Source of the DNA: Salvator merianae
Taxonomy: Eukaryota > Chordata > Lepidosauria > Squamata > Teiidae
Assembly (NCBI GenBank): GCA_003586115.2
Contig: QVOM02000034.1
Span: 128,375,936-128,439,935, forward strand
Length of the DNA stretch: 64,000 bases
Direction: 5' to 3'
The translations under genes were made by a program, and so were the position numbers. Below are positions 1 through 9,763 of the stretch, piece after piece. Positions within the stretch are counted from its first letter, which is position 1; each line of letters opens with the position of its first letter. Below the pieces are notes generated by a model. It made no database searches. It was given only the letters and a program-made list of their open reading frames with translations, and was not told the DNA's origin.

Positions 1-2754
1 TTTTGGTGCACCATGTCACAAAAGTTTTAGGTACCGGCAAAATATATCACAAAAAATGAGCTCTGCTAGCATTAACGATAGGATTCCAGTTGGTTTTCGT
101 ATTACTTCTGAATTATGACCAGAAAGAGCATATCTATTTAAATTTTAAATTTCGTTGCCTTCTCTCCTCTCACCTAGAATTCAAGACTCAGGAATAATTT
201 CAAGATATTTTTTGAAATGTCAATCAGACTACTCAAGGACTATTTAAAAGTAAACAGTTTAAAAATAAACAGAATTTTGAAAAGTTTATATTAAGATCAC
301 AGAAAAAAGCAAGAGAACAAGAGAGAGGACAGGTGGTAGTGACAAGAAAAATGTGATTTTGTACATTATACTGAGGCAATAAAGAGCTCTTGCTAAATCA
401 CAGATTCTTGAACCACTGTATATTTGTTATATATAAACACTGCAAAAATGTGCTTGTTGTATCTCTTCTTTAAAATAACTTAAAATGCATATAAGAAAAA
501 CTACCATGTGAATCTCCTTTAGTGGTGCCATTTTTTTTTTAATCTCCTGCTGCAGATACACAGAAAGCTGCAAGGAGCTTTATTATTTGCCTTTCTAGAT
601 TATTATGTAACCAAAAGACCAAGAAAATTACATTCATATCCTGAGTTCACTGATCAGATTTTATGAACTATATTTCAGAAATCTAAGGTAACTTGACATT
701 TACCAGTAAATCTTAAGGTTCTAGGAAAACAAACAAGCAATGTCAAAAATGGTTTTATCATGAAGCTTGCCTTGTTTTTGGTATTTATACCCACAACACG
801 GAAAATATCTTTTATTGGTCCCTAATGATGATGAGGACAACATACAGACACTTATTAAAAGTTTACAATTGGTTTTAATCGTCAGCAAAGTGCTGATTTC
901 TTTTGCTTTTCACAGATCCTTGAGAATAACTGAAAAATATAAATAGAATGCTAAAGTAATGCTTAACTGCATATATGTTACTACCATGCAAAAGTAGTTT
1001 TGCATCTCTTTTCAAGGGATGGCATAGAACTTCTGAACCTCTAGACTGTTCTGACCTCCTATTTATATCAACCCAGCAAGCACAGTTAAGGATGATAAGA
1101 GCTGTCATCCAGCAACATGTTGCACTATCCCCTCTCACACTATTTTTTTTTTTTTAAGAAGAGGAACACGTTTGTGATCTTTACATCCAAATACTATGCC
1201 AACTTACTCCTCTCGCTGTAAGTTCCACGAATCTTGATAGCAGTTAAGTTGTGTAGAAGCTTCTGGAATGCAAATGGACTAAGAGATGGCCTCCAAGGGT
1301 AATCTGTTGCCTCGTGGAGCCTAATATGAGGGAAAAAACGCATCTCTCTTAAAACTCATTCGAACAGTGCTCATGTCTCTTCTACAGAACAACTCAATAT
1401 GGACAAAATAACTCTTTATATAACTGGGTTGGGGCACTGCCTCTGTCCAAGTTCAGTGAATGGGGTGTGTCCCCGATCCCTTTCTGGTTCCCTTTCCAGA
1501 CAGGCTAGAAGTTTCAGTTTATATCGTCTAAAGATACTTCCAAGTCACCATAATTAAAAGTGACACAGTAGCTGGCAAGAGGCCCACAATGGTCCTGTTC
1601 CTCCATCATCTAACTCCATTAAACACTGCTGCAAAATCCTGATGTGCCAAAACATCTGCCGAAGTGATTGCACAGAAAAAAAGACCAACCTCGATTTTAA
1701 TTATATTGTACACGCAAGAGAGACCTATTTGCCTGTTCTTCCTGCTTGAAATGAAACATACTGAGTAAATGGGGTACAGAAAGAGGTCTCTGGGAGCAGA
1801 ATTTGTTAACGTGGGGAGATGGAAGACTGCTTGAGAACCCAGGCATAATCTCCTGTGAGCAGAATCAAATCAGTAAGAGATGAGAACACTGTGATTGCTA
1901 ATTAAGTGCAACTACTTCCAACCTTTCTAGTTCATAACCCTCTGCTTTTGGAGGGAGATTGCTTTTGCCTGTTCTTAATATCTATGTGAGTGGGAAAACT
2001 CAGTCCATTCAGTGTTGAGAAGATATTTAAGCACTCTAAAAGAAAAATTTAGAGATGACCAAACCAGAACTAGGCGCTCAAGACGCACTGCTTAAAATAG
2101 AAGAACTTACAGGCTTCATGTTCTCCTTGTTAAAAGGAATAGGGTTTCACTATGCTTAAAAATCTGGTTAAGGGATACGCAGAACTGCACTTCATAACAT
2201 TCAAACTGCCCAAAATGAGGGAGGGAGGGAGGAAGAGACAATTGTAAAAATGTCCCTCCTGTGTCTGTACAAGAAGAAGGGACAGGAGGGAGTGCTGGGG
2301 AGTGACAGGCGTGTGAGGGAAAGTTTAAAAGCAGCACTCACTCACTGGCTCTCCCTCCTTCTGAGTTTTCTCTCCCAAGCGGCCAGCTGCAGCCAGGAGG
2401 GGGCAGAGCTACATGAGGCCTGTGATGACATCATCACCCAGCTCAAGGAGATGTTGCTATTCCTGACATTTCCCTGAGTTCTGTAATATACATGCATTGT
2501 AAAGATGACTTGCGCATTTGTATATATCAAAGCAGCTGAACAGGTATAACATTTCTCATGAGCATGAGAAATTTAGGATGCAATTCATTAAATAGTGTTA
2601 GTCACTTCTGCAAACCCACTGATGATGTAAGCTTAGATGATAATTACCCGTATTCATTGACACTGTCTTTAATAAACATTTTACACTGTGCTAGATTCTT
2701 GTTAAAACAGTTTACTTCTTCTATTGTCAACCTTTAATGTCCACACACTCTCAC
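1..2754 (-). other. LAMC1 intron 10 (partial), no recognised element
   Basis: The stretch is AT-rich intron beyond exon 10. I see no laminin exon in either direction and no repeat I can name. Minor local features are a purine-rich microsatellite-like tract near 2217-2235, a T run at 531-540 and another at 1142-1156, and a perfect 10-bp inverted repeat with a 2-base centre at 2551-2572. Around 2370-2470 the base composition is more GC-rich and contains a CRE-like tgacatca, but nothing supports a functional call. Confidence 0.6.
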
Positions 2755-2944
2755 CTGAAGGTATATTTCAGTGTGTTCTCACTGGGATAGGAATTGCCTT
2801 GAGCAATCAAAGGTACAGATACCCTCAGCCCAGCACCTTCAAGGACTATGTCTTCAGCAGAAAGGCGTGTGTCCCGCCTATCGACCCGAAAAGAGAATGT
2901 CAGGTTTTGGCCATAACTAAAGATTTGATTTCCAAGGAACTTGC
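2755..2944 (-). CDS. LAMC1: LAMC1 exon 10: L4 domain core
   Basis: The exon is 190 bp and reads KFLGNQIFSYGQNLTFSFRV, then DRRDTRLSAEDIVLEGAGLR, VSVPLIAQGNSYP and SENTLKYTF. This is the most conserved strip of the laminin L4 domain and is nearly identical to mammalian gamma-1. The acceptor is tttttcag ending at 2945. The donor is AG then gtgaga from 2754, leaving the exon two bases into a codon. The next exon, which should start with the residues around LHEATDYPW, is not found in 1-2754, so it lies to the left of the window. Confidence 0.97.
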
Positions 2945-3060
2945 CTGAAAAAGAAGCAACAAAGTCCACATCCATACAATGATAAAAAACATGGAGCTTA
3001 ATTCTAAATGTTAGTCTTGTCACTTTAGTATGGAAACAGGCATGCCACTCTGCTATGTAC
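2945..3060 (-). other. LAMC1 intron 9, short intron of 116 bp
   Basis: This very short intron lies between exons 9 and 10, with gtacat at the donor side and a T-rich tract before cag at the acceptor. Both borders are fixed by the conserved protein on either side. No internal element fits in it. Confidence 0.9.
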
Positions 3061-3183
3061 CTGGTGCTACGAAGTAGATGGGAAAAGGTGCGTCTGAGAC
3101 CACAGATATTTCTTGAGTCTCAGTAATCCACTGGACTAAAATTTCAGAGCCATCTTGTTGTTCTGCACGCCAGTCTTCTTCTC
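3061..3183 (-). CDS. LAMC1: LAMC1 exon 9: L4 (domain IV) first part
   Basis: The exon is 123 bp. It encodes EEDWRAEQQDGSEILVQWIT, then ETQEISVVSDAPFPIYFVAP, with split glycine codons at both ends. The WRAEQ-DGSE and YF-AP blocks match the start of the laminin gamma-1 L4 domain, a globular beta-sandwich inserted between LE repeats. The central part is the least conserved stretch of the exons seen here, as expected for L4. The acceptor is gtaacag ending at 3184 and the donor is G then gtacat from 3060, a rather weak donor. Only 116 bp of intron separate it from exon 10. Confidence 0.93.
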
Positions 3184-3274
3184 CTGTTACACAAAGAAAG
3201 AACAGAAATCTCACACATTAAGTGTGAACTGAACCAGATACAATGCTTGGTAGGACAACTGTAACTGCATTTTG

Positions 3275-3415
3275 CAGTTGCAATCAAAATCATGCAGCCC
3301 CCATTGCAATTTAGATTTACAGAATTTACAAACTGTCAGCTGCTTGCAAAAAAACCCAAACAAGAACAATGTAAATAGCTCAACACAACTAATATAACAA
3401 GTGGTTTCTACAAAT
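3275..3415 (+). repeat. Left terminal inverted repeat of the Tc1-like element
   Basis: The sequence matches the complement of 4589-4735 over its full length with scattered mismatches and small gaps. The shared blocks include the terminal CAGTTGCAATCAAAAT, cccccattgcaa, and gaacaatgtaaatagctcaa. Confidence 0.88.
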
Positions 3416-4364
3416 ACTATGTGATGCATAGCCAGACACCAGCTTCTGGAAGCGTTCCGTGGGAATCCTAGCCTATTCCTCATGGGCAATGGCCTCCAGT
3501 TCCCTAATCCTTGGGTTTTCAAACTGCAAACACCTTCTTCAAATTCCACCAAAGACTTTCTATAGGGGGTTGAGTCAGGCAACCGGGGGGGGGGGGATTT
3601 CTTCTGAAACCAAGCCTTGGTGGACTTTGAGGTATGCTTGGGATCATTGTCCTGTTGGCAGGTCCAACGATGCCCATGCTTCAGCTTCCTCACAGAAGGC
3701 ATGACGTTTTTTTCTTAGGATTTCCTGATATTTGAGTGAATCCATCGTGCCCTTCATATGCTTCAGGTTTCCAGTGCCAGAGGAAGCAAAGAAGCTCCAG
3801 AGCGTCACTGACCCCCCACCATGCTTCATGGTAGGCAGTGTGAACTTTTCAGCGTATGCTTCATTCTTCATCCTCCAGACATACGGCTGATTCAAAGTCC
3901 AAAAAGTTCCAGTTTTGTTTCACTGCTCTACAAAACAGAATCCCCAAACTTATTTATTCAGTTTTGAGCATACTGGAGCCAACTTTTCTTGTGCTTTTGG
4001 GTCAGTAGAGGTATACATCTTGGAGTTCGGGCATGAAGACCTTCAGAGTTTAGTATGTGCCTTACGGTGCAAACAGAAACCACAGTGACTGCTGCCACCA
4101 AATCTTGCTGCAGGTCTTTTGCAATCACTCAAGGGTTTTGACCACCTGCCTCCTCAAGAATCTGGTGGCAGCTATGATAGCTTTTTCTTTCTGCCACGTC
4201 CAGGTAGTGTAGCCACTGTTCTTTTAACATTGAACTTGTGAACTGTGCTTCCTATTGTACCTCTAGGAACATTCAGTGCTTTTGCTATCTTTCAGTATCC
4301 CTTTCCTCACTTGTGCAATGATTTCTTCTCTTACCTTTTTGGACCTCTCTCTTGACTTAGCCAT
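3410..4364 (-). pseudogene. Tc1 transposase pseudogene
   Basis: Reading leftward from an ATG at 4364, the start MAKSRERSKK is typical of Tc1 transposases. It is followed by a frameshifted helix-turn-helix region and then by catalytic-domain pieces. In separate frames one sees NEAYAEKFTLPTMKHGGGSV, SGTGNLKHMKGTMDSLKYQE, MPSVRKLKHGHRWTCQQDND with the PKHTSKSTKAW block, and LVSGYAS near the end. The second aspartate region is present in the QQDNDPKHTS block. Several frame changes and a G run break the frame, so no active enzyme can be made. The order and spacing of the blocks match a full-length transposase of about 340 residues. Confidence 0.9.
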
Positions 4365-4588
4365 ACTTCCAACATGCCACCAAACGTCATAATCAGCAAA
4401 ACCCTAGCCACTCCAGGTATTTGATGTGTTTTATCTCAGAGACACCTGATGCAACTAATGAAGCCCTTCATCAAGTGTGCTTGAGGCAACAGGTGATTTG
4501 GACATGTGTGTTCCTCTGAGGGATTCTATTCAGGAGGTTGAATAATTCTGAGACTGCACTAGTCATTAAAAGTGGCATTTTGTGTTGA

Positions 4589-4735
4589 ATTTGGAGAAAC
4601 CACTTATTGTGTTAGTTGTGTTGAGCTATTTACATTGTTCCTGTTTGATTGCTTTTCGATAAACAGCTGACAATTTGTGAATTCTGCAAATAAACCTAAT
4701 TTGCAATGGGGGTTGAATTATTTTGATTGCAACTG
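4589..4735 (-). repeat. Right terminal inverted repeat of the Tc1-like element
   Basis: This is the complement of the left arm at 3275-3415. The outermost bases attgcaactg are followed by TA at 4736-4737, the expected target duplication. Long repeats of this size are seen in several vertebrate Tc1 subfamilies. Confidence 0.88.
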
Positions 4736-5202
4736 TATGTATTTGCATGTTACCCTGTTTTACTAAGTATAATCTCCATTTTCTTAGTCCAGAGGCCCTC
4801 CACAGAAATTCATGGGTCAAGAAATCTAAGATGGAAATCAGGGGAAAAAAAGAAAAAGAAAAACTGTGCCTTTTATAATAACTTAAAAAAAAATAAAAGC
4901 AGAGTCCATTGAAATATACAACAATGTAATTTATGCTTCTGATGGCTTAGCAGATGGAATGCATTGGATATCAGGATGGCAATATTAATCTGTAATGCCC
5001 ATGGTCTTCTTGTTGTCACTATCAAGGTATAATTTATCTGGACTTGATTTATTTAAGCTTGAAATACAAAACAAGCAACATCAAATACAACTGGAATGCA
5101 ATCAGTCCTTGCATTAAGTGAACATAAATCATTTTAAAATTCTTGTAGTTTGTATGGCATAGGAAGAATCACATTTAAATTCATGTTTAAATTTGGACTT
5201 AC

Positions 5203-5339
5203 CAAATTGGAAGCTAGAAGTAATCTTGTAGATGCTATATCCAACTGCATTGCTACAGACAGATGAATGCCCAAAACAGAAACAGGGGGTACATCCCCTA
5301 GGATTAGTGGAATCCAGGTTAAAAAAACCTGGTTTGCAC
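5203..5339 (-). CDS. LAMC1: LAMC1 exon 8: end of the fourth LE repeat and lead into the L4 domain
   Basis: The exon is 137 bp. It reads [20 protein letters not shown], then [20 protein letters not shown], and ends SSFQF plus one base of a glycine codon. It finishes the LE module begun in exon 7, starts the half-module [10 protein letters not shown] that precedes the globular L4 (domain IV) insertion, and enters that domain. The acceptor is cttctag ending at 5340 and the donor is G then gtaagt from 5202. A different frame across the same bases is open for 99 codons, but it is only a shadow without laminin similarity. Confidence 0.95.
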
Positions 5340-6445
5340 CTAGAAGCAGAAAGAAATCCTGAATGTTAGTAAGCAATTCCCCTATCAAATTTCTGCCTCT
5401 ACATCCACATTCACATCTCCTAAAAAGTTTCATTTAATTGGGCCACAGGCTATAACCCGGATACATCACACATTCATCTCTACACTAATTTGAGCAGTCT
5501 TTTCTTCCTGCAAAATAATGGCCAGTACCTTGAAAAAGTGAGGTAAGAAGGAACTGCCTGAAGGAAAAAAGGTGTCCTCTTCCTATGTTGGTTTTTGACC
5601 TAAAGAAACTACATTTAAATTCTTATTCAGAAACATTCCTCACTCCACATGCCACTGTTTTAGCCATGTCTTCTGTCTTCACAGAGCACAGCATAAGTTT
5701 ATAAATATTAAATCCCTTCTGTTTGCTTACCTGCTAAGACTATTGTTGAATAATGCTGACCTTTTCACAGCACTCACAACTGCCATATAAAGGTTTTACT
5801 TTCTGAAACAACAGATGGCATGATAAAACCTTTATCAGGACTACTGAAGACTGAGCAGCAAAAAAGGAAGCCATCATTGCCCAATCTGCCCAGATTTTCA
5901 CTTTCTTCAACTGTCTAAACAGCTCAGCATTCCTAATTTGCCAAACTGGACAGTCCTAAATTAGGTCTTGTTTCAGCTAGATACCTCTTTAACCTCACAT
6001 TACCAAAGCTAAGCAGAGCATTTACCAAAGCTTGCTTTGATTTAGTGCTCTCTTCTGTTCTGGAGGTCAGATATGCCAAGACCCCATATGCTAATCCAAC
6101 TTGCCTGTGTGAAAATCAAACAGCAGAATCTATGGCCCATATTATTTTAAACTGCTCCTTTTATCAAGATCTGAAATCCAAACCAATTTTCCCCCTCCTA
6201 GTTAAACTGCCTCCAGGACCAGTCTTGACTTCTCCAAAAACGTAGAATTTTGAACTAAACCTGCAAATTCCACAGATCTAACATCAGAAAAGATGCCACT
6301 ACCACAGCCTTTTATGAGGCCTTGTTAGACTGGCTCGCTGAGCCTTACAAGGCAAGGTACAAATTAAAAGTCCAGCTTAGTCCACACGTGAACTGGATGA
6401 GACTGGCTTGGCACATCTCTAGCTATGACCTGATGACCATCTCAC
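5340..6445 (-). other. LAMC1 intron 7, partly LINE remnant
   Basis: The 1.1-kb intron between exons 7 and 8 has unremarkable AT-rich sequence next to exon 8 and a degraded LINE 3' fragment in the half next to exon 7 (about 5900-6435), described separately. Confidence 0.7.
5900..6435 (+). mobile_element. Degraded non-LTR retrotransposon 3' fragment
   Basis: In broken plus-strand frames the segment encodes CLCENQTAESMAHIILNC, a Cys-x-Cys ... His-x4-Cys arrangement like the zinc-finger tail after the reverse transcriptase of some LINE proteins. It is preceded by VLEVRYAKTPYA and followed by FYQDLKSKP. A further frame from 6322 gives a weakly conserved continuation. I recognise the pattern from LINE C-termini in reptile genomes but cannot name the clade. 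Stops between the blocks show that it is dead. Confidence 0.45.
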
Positions 6446-6544
6446 CTCTCACAGTTGAACCCTTCAACATTGTCCTTGCAGGTGCACCGCCCTGTTTCCA
6501 TGTTGCACTCATCTGTACTACCTGCAGGATCACAAGAACACCGC
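6446..6544 (-). CDS. LAMC1: LAMC1 exon 7: fourth LE repeat, first half
   Basis: The exon is 99 bp. It encodes RCSCDPAGSTDECNMETGRC followed by TCKDNVEGFNCE and the first two bases of an arginine codon. This is the front half of an LE module; the second half is in exon 8. The acceptor is tctccag ending at 6545 and the donor is AG then gtgaga from 6445. One detail stands out: the residue before the first cysteine is arginine (cgg), where gamma-1 normally has proline (CRPCSC). This is probably a single-base change in this lineage or individual. The exon is otherwise typical. Confidence 0.95.
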
Positions 6545-6628
6545 CTGGAGAAGACACAGAAAATCCCAGTCATTACAATATTATACATTCTCTCTTGAGA
6601 CCTTAACCTTCCGACCCAATTCATTTAC
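6545..6628 (-). other. LAMC1 intron 6, very short intron of 84 bp
   Basis: The borders gtaaat and ctccag are set by conserved protein in exons 6 and 7. At 84 bp this is near the lower limit for vertebrate introns. Confidence 0.9.
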
Positions 6629-6746
6629 CTGCAACCAGCCTCTGTTAGAGAGTGGAAGCCAGGCTGGCACCGATCACATTTGTCCCCCATCACACCCAGC
6701 TTACAACTGCATCGTCCATAGTTGTCACACTGTGTGCTGAGTGAGC
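6629..6746 (-). CDS. LAMC1: LAMC1 exon 6: rest of the third LE repeat
   Basis: The exon is 118 bp. It encodes [20 protein letters not shown], then [19 protein letters not shown], and ends two bases into an arginine codon. The cysteine spacing C-x6-C-x-C-x8-C-x2-C completes the LE module opened at the end of exon 5. The acceptor is cttcacag ending at 6747 and the donor is AG then gtaaat from 6628. It is separated from exon 7 by an intron of only 84 bp. The exon is well conserved with vertebrate gamma-1 and carries no defects. Confidence 0.95.
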
Positions 6747-7139
6747 CTGTGAAGAGAAAGAAACTAACATATTAAGAATATCAAACAAGAGCCCAGGTCT
6801 TTTCCTCAAAACTGTGCTCCAGAAATTGAGAAAAACTGAAAGCCAGCAGAGATTGTGTTAAAAACCTAGTATTTCTAGCCCTAATGATTAAAAACACTTG
6901 TTTCAACATCAGTTAACAAAAAGTAACCTGTTCCATCTACTTCAGTATTTGTATGTCACTTCCTGACCACAAAACAGTCCCTGAAAAAATTATAGATAAA
7001 AAAAAAAACAATGAAACACATAATAATCAGTATATAACTTGCAAATAAAGTGTTAACGGCCTTGAAAGTTTCAGCTTGGTTCCTAAAAAAATCTGCTCTT
7101 CCCATTGTATTTCCTATTTAAAGAGTGCTTTTCAGTAGT

Positions 7140-7327
7140 GCTGGTGTTGTTGGTACCAGTGAGTCATGTCCAACTCCTGGTTGGCTGCATGGGCACCTCT
7201 AGGCAGTTTTCTTGGCAGAGATATAGAAGTGGTTTGCCATTGCCTACTTCCGGAGAGAGGCTGGGAATCGAACCAGCAACCCTCTGATTTCCAAGCAGTT
7301 TGCTCTACCATTGAGCTACAGCCACTC
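7140..7327 (-). mobile_element. tRNA-derived SINE with an RTE-like tail
   Basis: Read on the minus strand, the element opens with a tRNA-like head. An A box TAGCTCAATGG lies near 7310-7320 and a B box GGTTCGATTCC near 7267-7277, the two parts of an internal RNA polymerase III promoter. The body contains ggcaaaccacttctatat and the phrase gccaagaaaactgc. It ends with gttggacatgactcact followed by ccaacaacacc. The same body recurs at 62857-62980 and 63541-63699 and, more decayed, at 9384-9535. The tail resembles the 3' end of the BovB copy near 20810-20850. This is the best-preserved copy in the window. Confidence 0.85.
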
Positions 7328-8818
7328 TCTTTCAGCAATGTACACTATTATAAACACTTAAATGATTTAGCAGCACCATCTCTGTAGCCATGGTTTTCAC
7401 TTGCTTTTTCCTCATCCCATACTAAGGCTATTTAATATTAACCCAGAAGACTAAGCTGTTCCACATTCCTTACACTGGATTGTAGCTCAGTCACCTTTTT
7501 CATGCTACAGAGATAAGTTTCCTAACATTAGCTCATTCAATGCCTTTTGCAGGCTGGATGGAACTTTTAAAGAGATTAGCCCAAAACCTTGGGGTCCCAG
7601 CTCCAAAGACGCAACTCCCTCATCCATAAACTAAAAGAACACATAGCCAAATTCTGCCCGTTTATCCCAACAGCCTTTGAGATCTTAAACAGAGAGGCAT
7701 CCAACAATCCATTAAATAATTAGTCAAGTAGCTTTTTTGGAGGACCACTCTGATAGCCAACTGAAGAAAACTGAACAGCCCTTAAACCTAAAGCTCAGTG
7801 GCTGTGTATCTCACTTACTGTATTTACATTCTTCCACTGTCGGAACCATAACTGGGTCAGCTATAGCTAGGGAAGTCAATTAGCCCCAAAACACAATTGA
7901 TACTTTCAAAATGAGGATGCATTGTAATCAGGGATTTTGCTTTTCAAGTACGGCAAGTATCAGCAGTTTAAAAATAAAAGTAAATTAAAATACTAAGTTG
8001 TCTTTAATAAAGCAAAGGATTACTTCATCTTTTACGCGAGAAAAAGTTTCTCACTGAACAAAAACTAAAGGTTAACAGAGGATTAAAAGCAAAGCAGAAT
8101 CATTTAGCAACAAAGACTCTCAAAAATACTTTACTGCGTACAGTCAACATTCTTCTGTCTAGCCTATAACTATTTAGAAACAATTGCTTAGACAAAAATA
8201 CCACGTTAAACCAACACTTTAAATACACACTGGCTAGCTGTGTGTCATGAAATATGCTGCAATGTTTTAATGTTCCATCTCAAGCTTTCTAAATTTGTTT
8301 TCCAATACCTGAGCAACCACAGTGATACTTATACATGGCACAAAGACAAAATAAATGCCCTGGCACTGCCCTCCACTGCTACAGAAGTTCATTACTGCAG
8401 CTAAATTTAGCACCTACCTATGGACCCTATGACTTCTGTATTTGGTTTAAATCTCACAAGTGAATCTTGATCAGAGCATAGGTGAGGACTTGTGGATTTG
8501 GTTATCATTTAAGCCTATTTTATTTGCATATTGTCAATGCTCAAAATTAAATTTATATATTATGGTTGCATTTGCCACAATACTAAACCATCAATCTTTC
8601 TATTAAACCATGGTTTCTTCAATCAACCTTTCTATATACAAAGAAATAAGGCACAGTTTGTTTCTTTAAAGCTTGTTTAATTTTCAAGCTGCTCTTGCCT
8701 TATATTCTTGTCCCCTGTTGGGAGTGGGCTGGCCAAACAAACTATGCGTAATGAAAAACCGAAGGAATCACTCTTCAAAGAAGAAACAAGAAGAAGCATC
8801 AGGCCTTGAGGCGTTCTT

Positions 8819-8846
8819 GTTTTGGGCATCATATGGCCTTCATCAG
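8819..8846 (-). ncRNA. Degenerate hammerhead-ribozyme-like core, minus strand
   Basis: On the minus strand, CTGATGA (8846-8840) is followed by A, a GGC/GCC three-pair stem with an 8-base loop, then CAAAAC where an active hammerhead needs GAAAC. The layout fits core, stem II and core. The G-to-C change in the second core strand should abolish cleavage. Confidence 0.4.
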
Positions 8847-8969
8847 GGCCTCGTACAAATGATACTCCAAACAAGAGCATACAGACCAACCAATTCTATA
8901 ATCTGATCACAGACTTATAGAATTTGTCAGTTTGTATATTCTTCTTTGAAGTATTATTTAGATGAGCCC

Positions 8970-8999
8970 CTGATGAAAACCATGTGACAGCTGAAACGT
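8970..8999 (+). ncRNA. Degenerate hammerhead-ribozyme-like core, plus strand
   Basis: CTGATGA at 8970-8976 and GAAA at 8993-8996 are both intact and separated by 16 bases. The sequence between them no longer forms the expected stem II, and I see no convincing stem III with a cleavage site after it. It is homologous to the minus-strand motif at 8819-8846. Confidence 0.4.
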
Positions 9000-9383
9000 G
9001 GACATAAATAAAATCAGAACATTATTAATGCTTTTAAAGTGCCTTGAGACCTGGTGTCACTTCTTGTTTTTTACTACAACTAAGTAAGGATAGAGAGTTT
9101 AGTTACACCACCAAGCTGTGGGTAAAACAATCCAGTTTGCTTGAAAACCTACAATCATGGCAAATCACTGCAGGTTGGAATCAAAGATGACTGAACAATA
9201 TGATCATTTGACTAACCAATAAACTTGTTCATTCATTCATTTGACCAACCATGTCTTCTTATCATGGCCTCTTGACAGAAAAACCAACTTAGGTGTTTAA
9301 GCAGCCACAGTATGCTGCTTAACATCATGTATGATTTAATTTGTTTATTATTGCACAAACCCTGTTTATAGCTCATGCTGTAA

Positions 9384-9535
9384 GTTGCTGTAGCTCAGTT
9401 GTACAGCAACTGCTTGGAAAGCAGAGAATTGCAGGCTGGAACCCCACAAGAAGCTAATGGCAAGCTACTTCTGTTACCTGCCAAGAAACTGCACAGATGC
9501 ATCCATGTAGCCACTAAGAGTTGATCCAACACAAT
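9384..9535 (+). mobile_element. Decayed tRNA-derived SINE
   Basis: This is the plus-strand copy of the SINE at 7140-7327. The head TGTAGCTCAGTTG retains an A box, the B box is degraded to ggctggaacccc, and the body retains atggcaagctacttctgt and gccaagaaactgcacagatg. Confidence 0.7.
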
Positions 9536-9763
9536 GGTACCAAAGAACAGGAAAAGTGACAAAGTATCAGGATGTGTAGGATGTCACATTAAGAGGTACA
9601 ACCAATCAGTTCTTTTCCAAATATTCCATGCATTTGATTACTCAGGATTCCCACCACAAATATCATCTAGCAGATGCACATTAGGAAGTCCTTCCATTTG
9701 GCACATTGATACACTGTTATTTAAAAACTGAAGATATTGAGATTCAGCATCTCTGCCACTCAC

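Larger units (their letters stand above)
3275..4735 (-). mobile_element. Tc1-like DNA transposon, inactive, with long terminal inverted repeats
   Basis: The 1.46-kb element is bounded by inverted repeats that begin with CAGTTGCAATCAAAAT at 3275 and end with the complement at 4735. The arms are about 141 and 147 bp. A TA follows the right end, as expected for the Tc1/mariner target dinucleotide; the left flank reads TG, probably a later mutation. Between the arms is a broken minus-strand Tc1 transposase. Tc1-like elements move by cut and paste and are known to pass horizontally among fish, amphibians and reptiles. A G run at about 3584-3595 lies inside the coding part. Confidence 0.9.
3184..5202 (-). 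other. LAMC1 intron 8, mostly a Tc1 transposon
   Basis: The 2.0-kb intron between exons 8 and 9 is occupied from 3275 to 4735 by a Tc1-like DNA transposon described separately. The remaining 470 bp next to exon 8 is AT-rich intron in which I recognise nothing. Confidence 0.85.
8680..9075. mobile_element. Palindromic Penelope-like element relic
   Basis: Two arms point away from each other. The minus-strand arm (about 8880 down to 8740) and the plus-strand arm (about 8940 up to 9075) share a series of blocks in the same order: an upstream ttctt-gtttg(g/a)agtat, then gagccCCTGATGA, an AAAC, then a gccttgaggcctg(g/a)tg-like block and cttcttgttt. The CTGATGA ... GAAAC order is that of hammerhead ribozymes, which are known from the terminal repeats of Penelope-like retroelements, where inverted partial copies at one end are common. 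No reverse transcriptase or GIY-YIG frame is seen, so only terminal sequence is present. Assignment to Penelope is inferred from these motifs. Confidence 0.5.
6747..9763 (-). other. LAMC1 intron 5, with two SINEs and a Penelope-like relic
   Basis: The 3.0-kb intron between exons 5 and 6 contains a tRNA-derived SINE at 7140-7327, a palindromic Penelope-like relic at about 8680-9075 and a decayed SINE at 9384-9535. From 7330 to 8650 I recognise nothing beyond AT-rich intron. Confidence 0.75.

Noticed and set aside
2551..2572. Perfect 10-bp inverted repeat as a terminator or operator
   Set aside because: A single short palindrome in AT-rich intron is expected by chance and has no supporting context.
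1..2754. LAMC1 exon 11
   Set aside because: I looked on the minus strand for the expected continuation of the L4 domain and found no matching block.
7255..7327. tRNA gene on the minus strand
   Set aside because: The A and B boxes are present, but the sequence continues into a repeated SINE body and the acceptor stem does not close.
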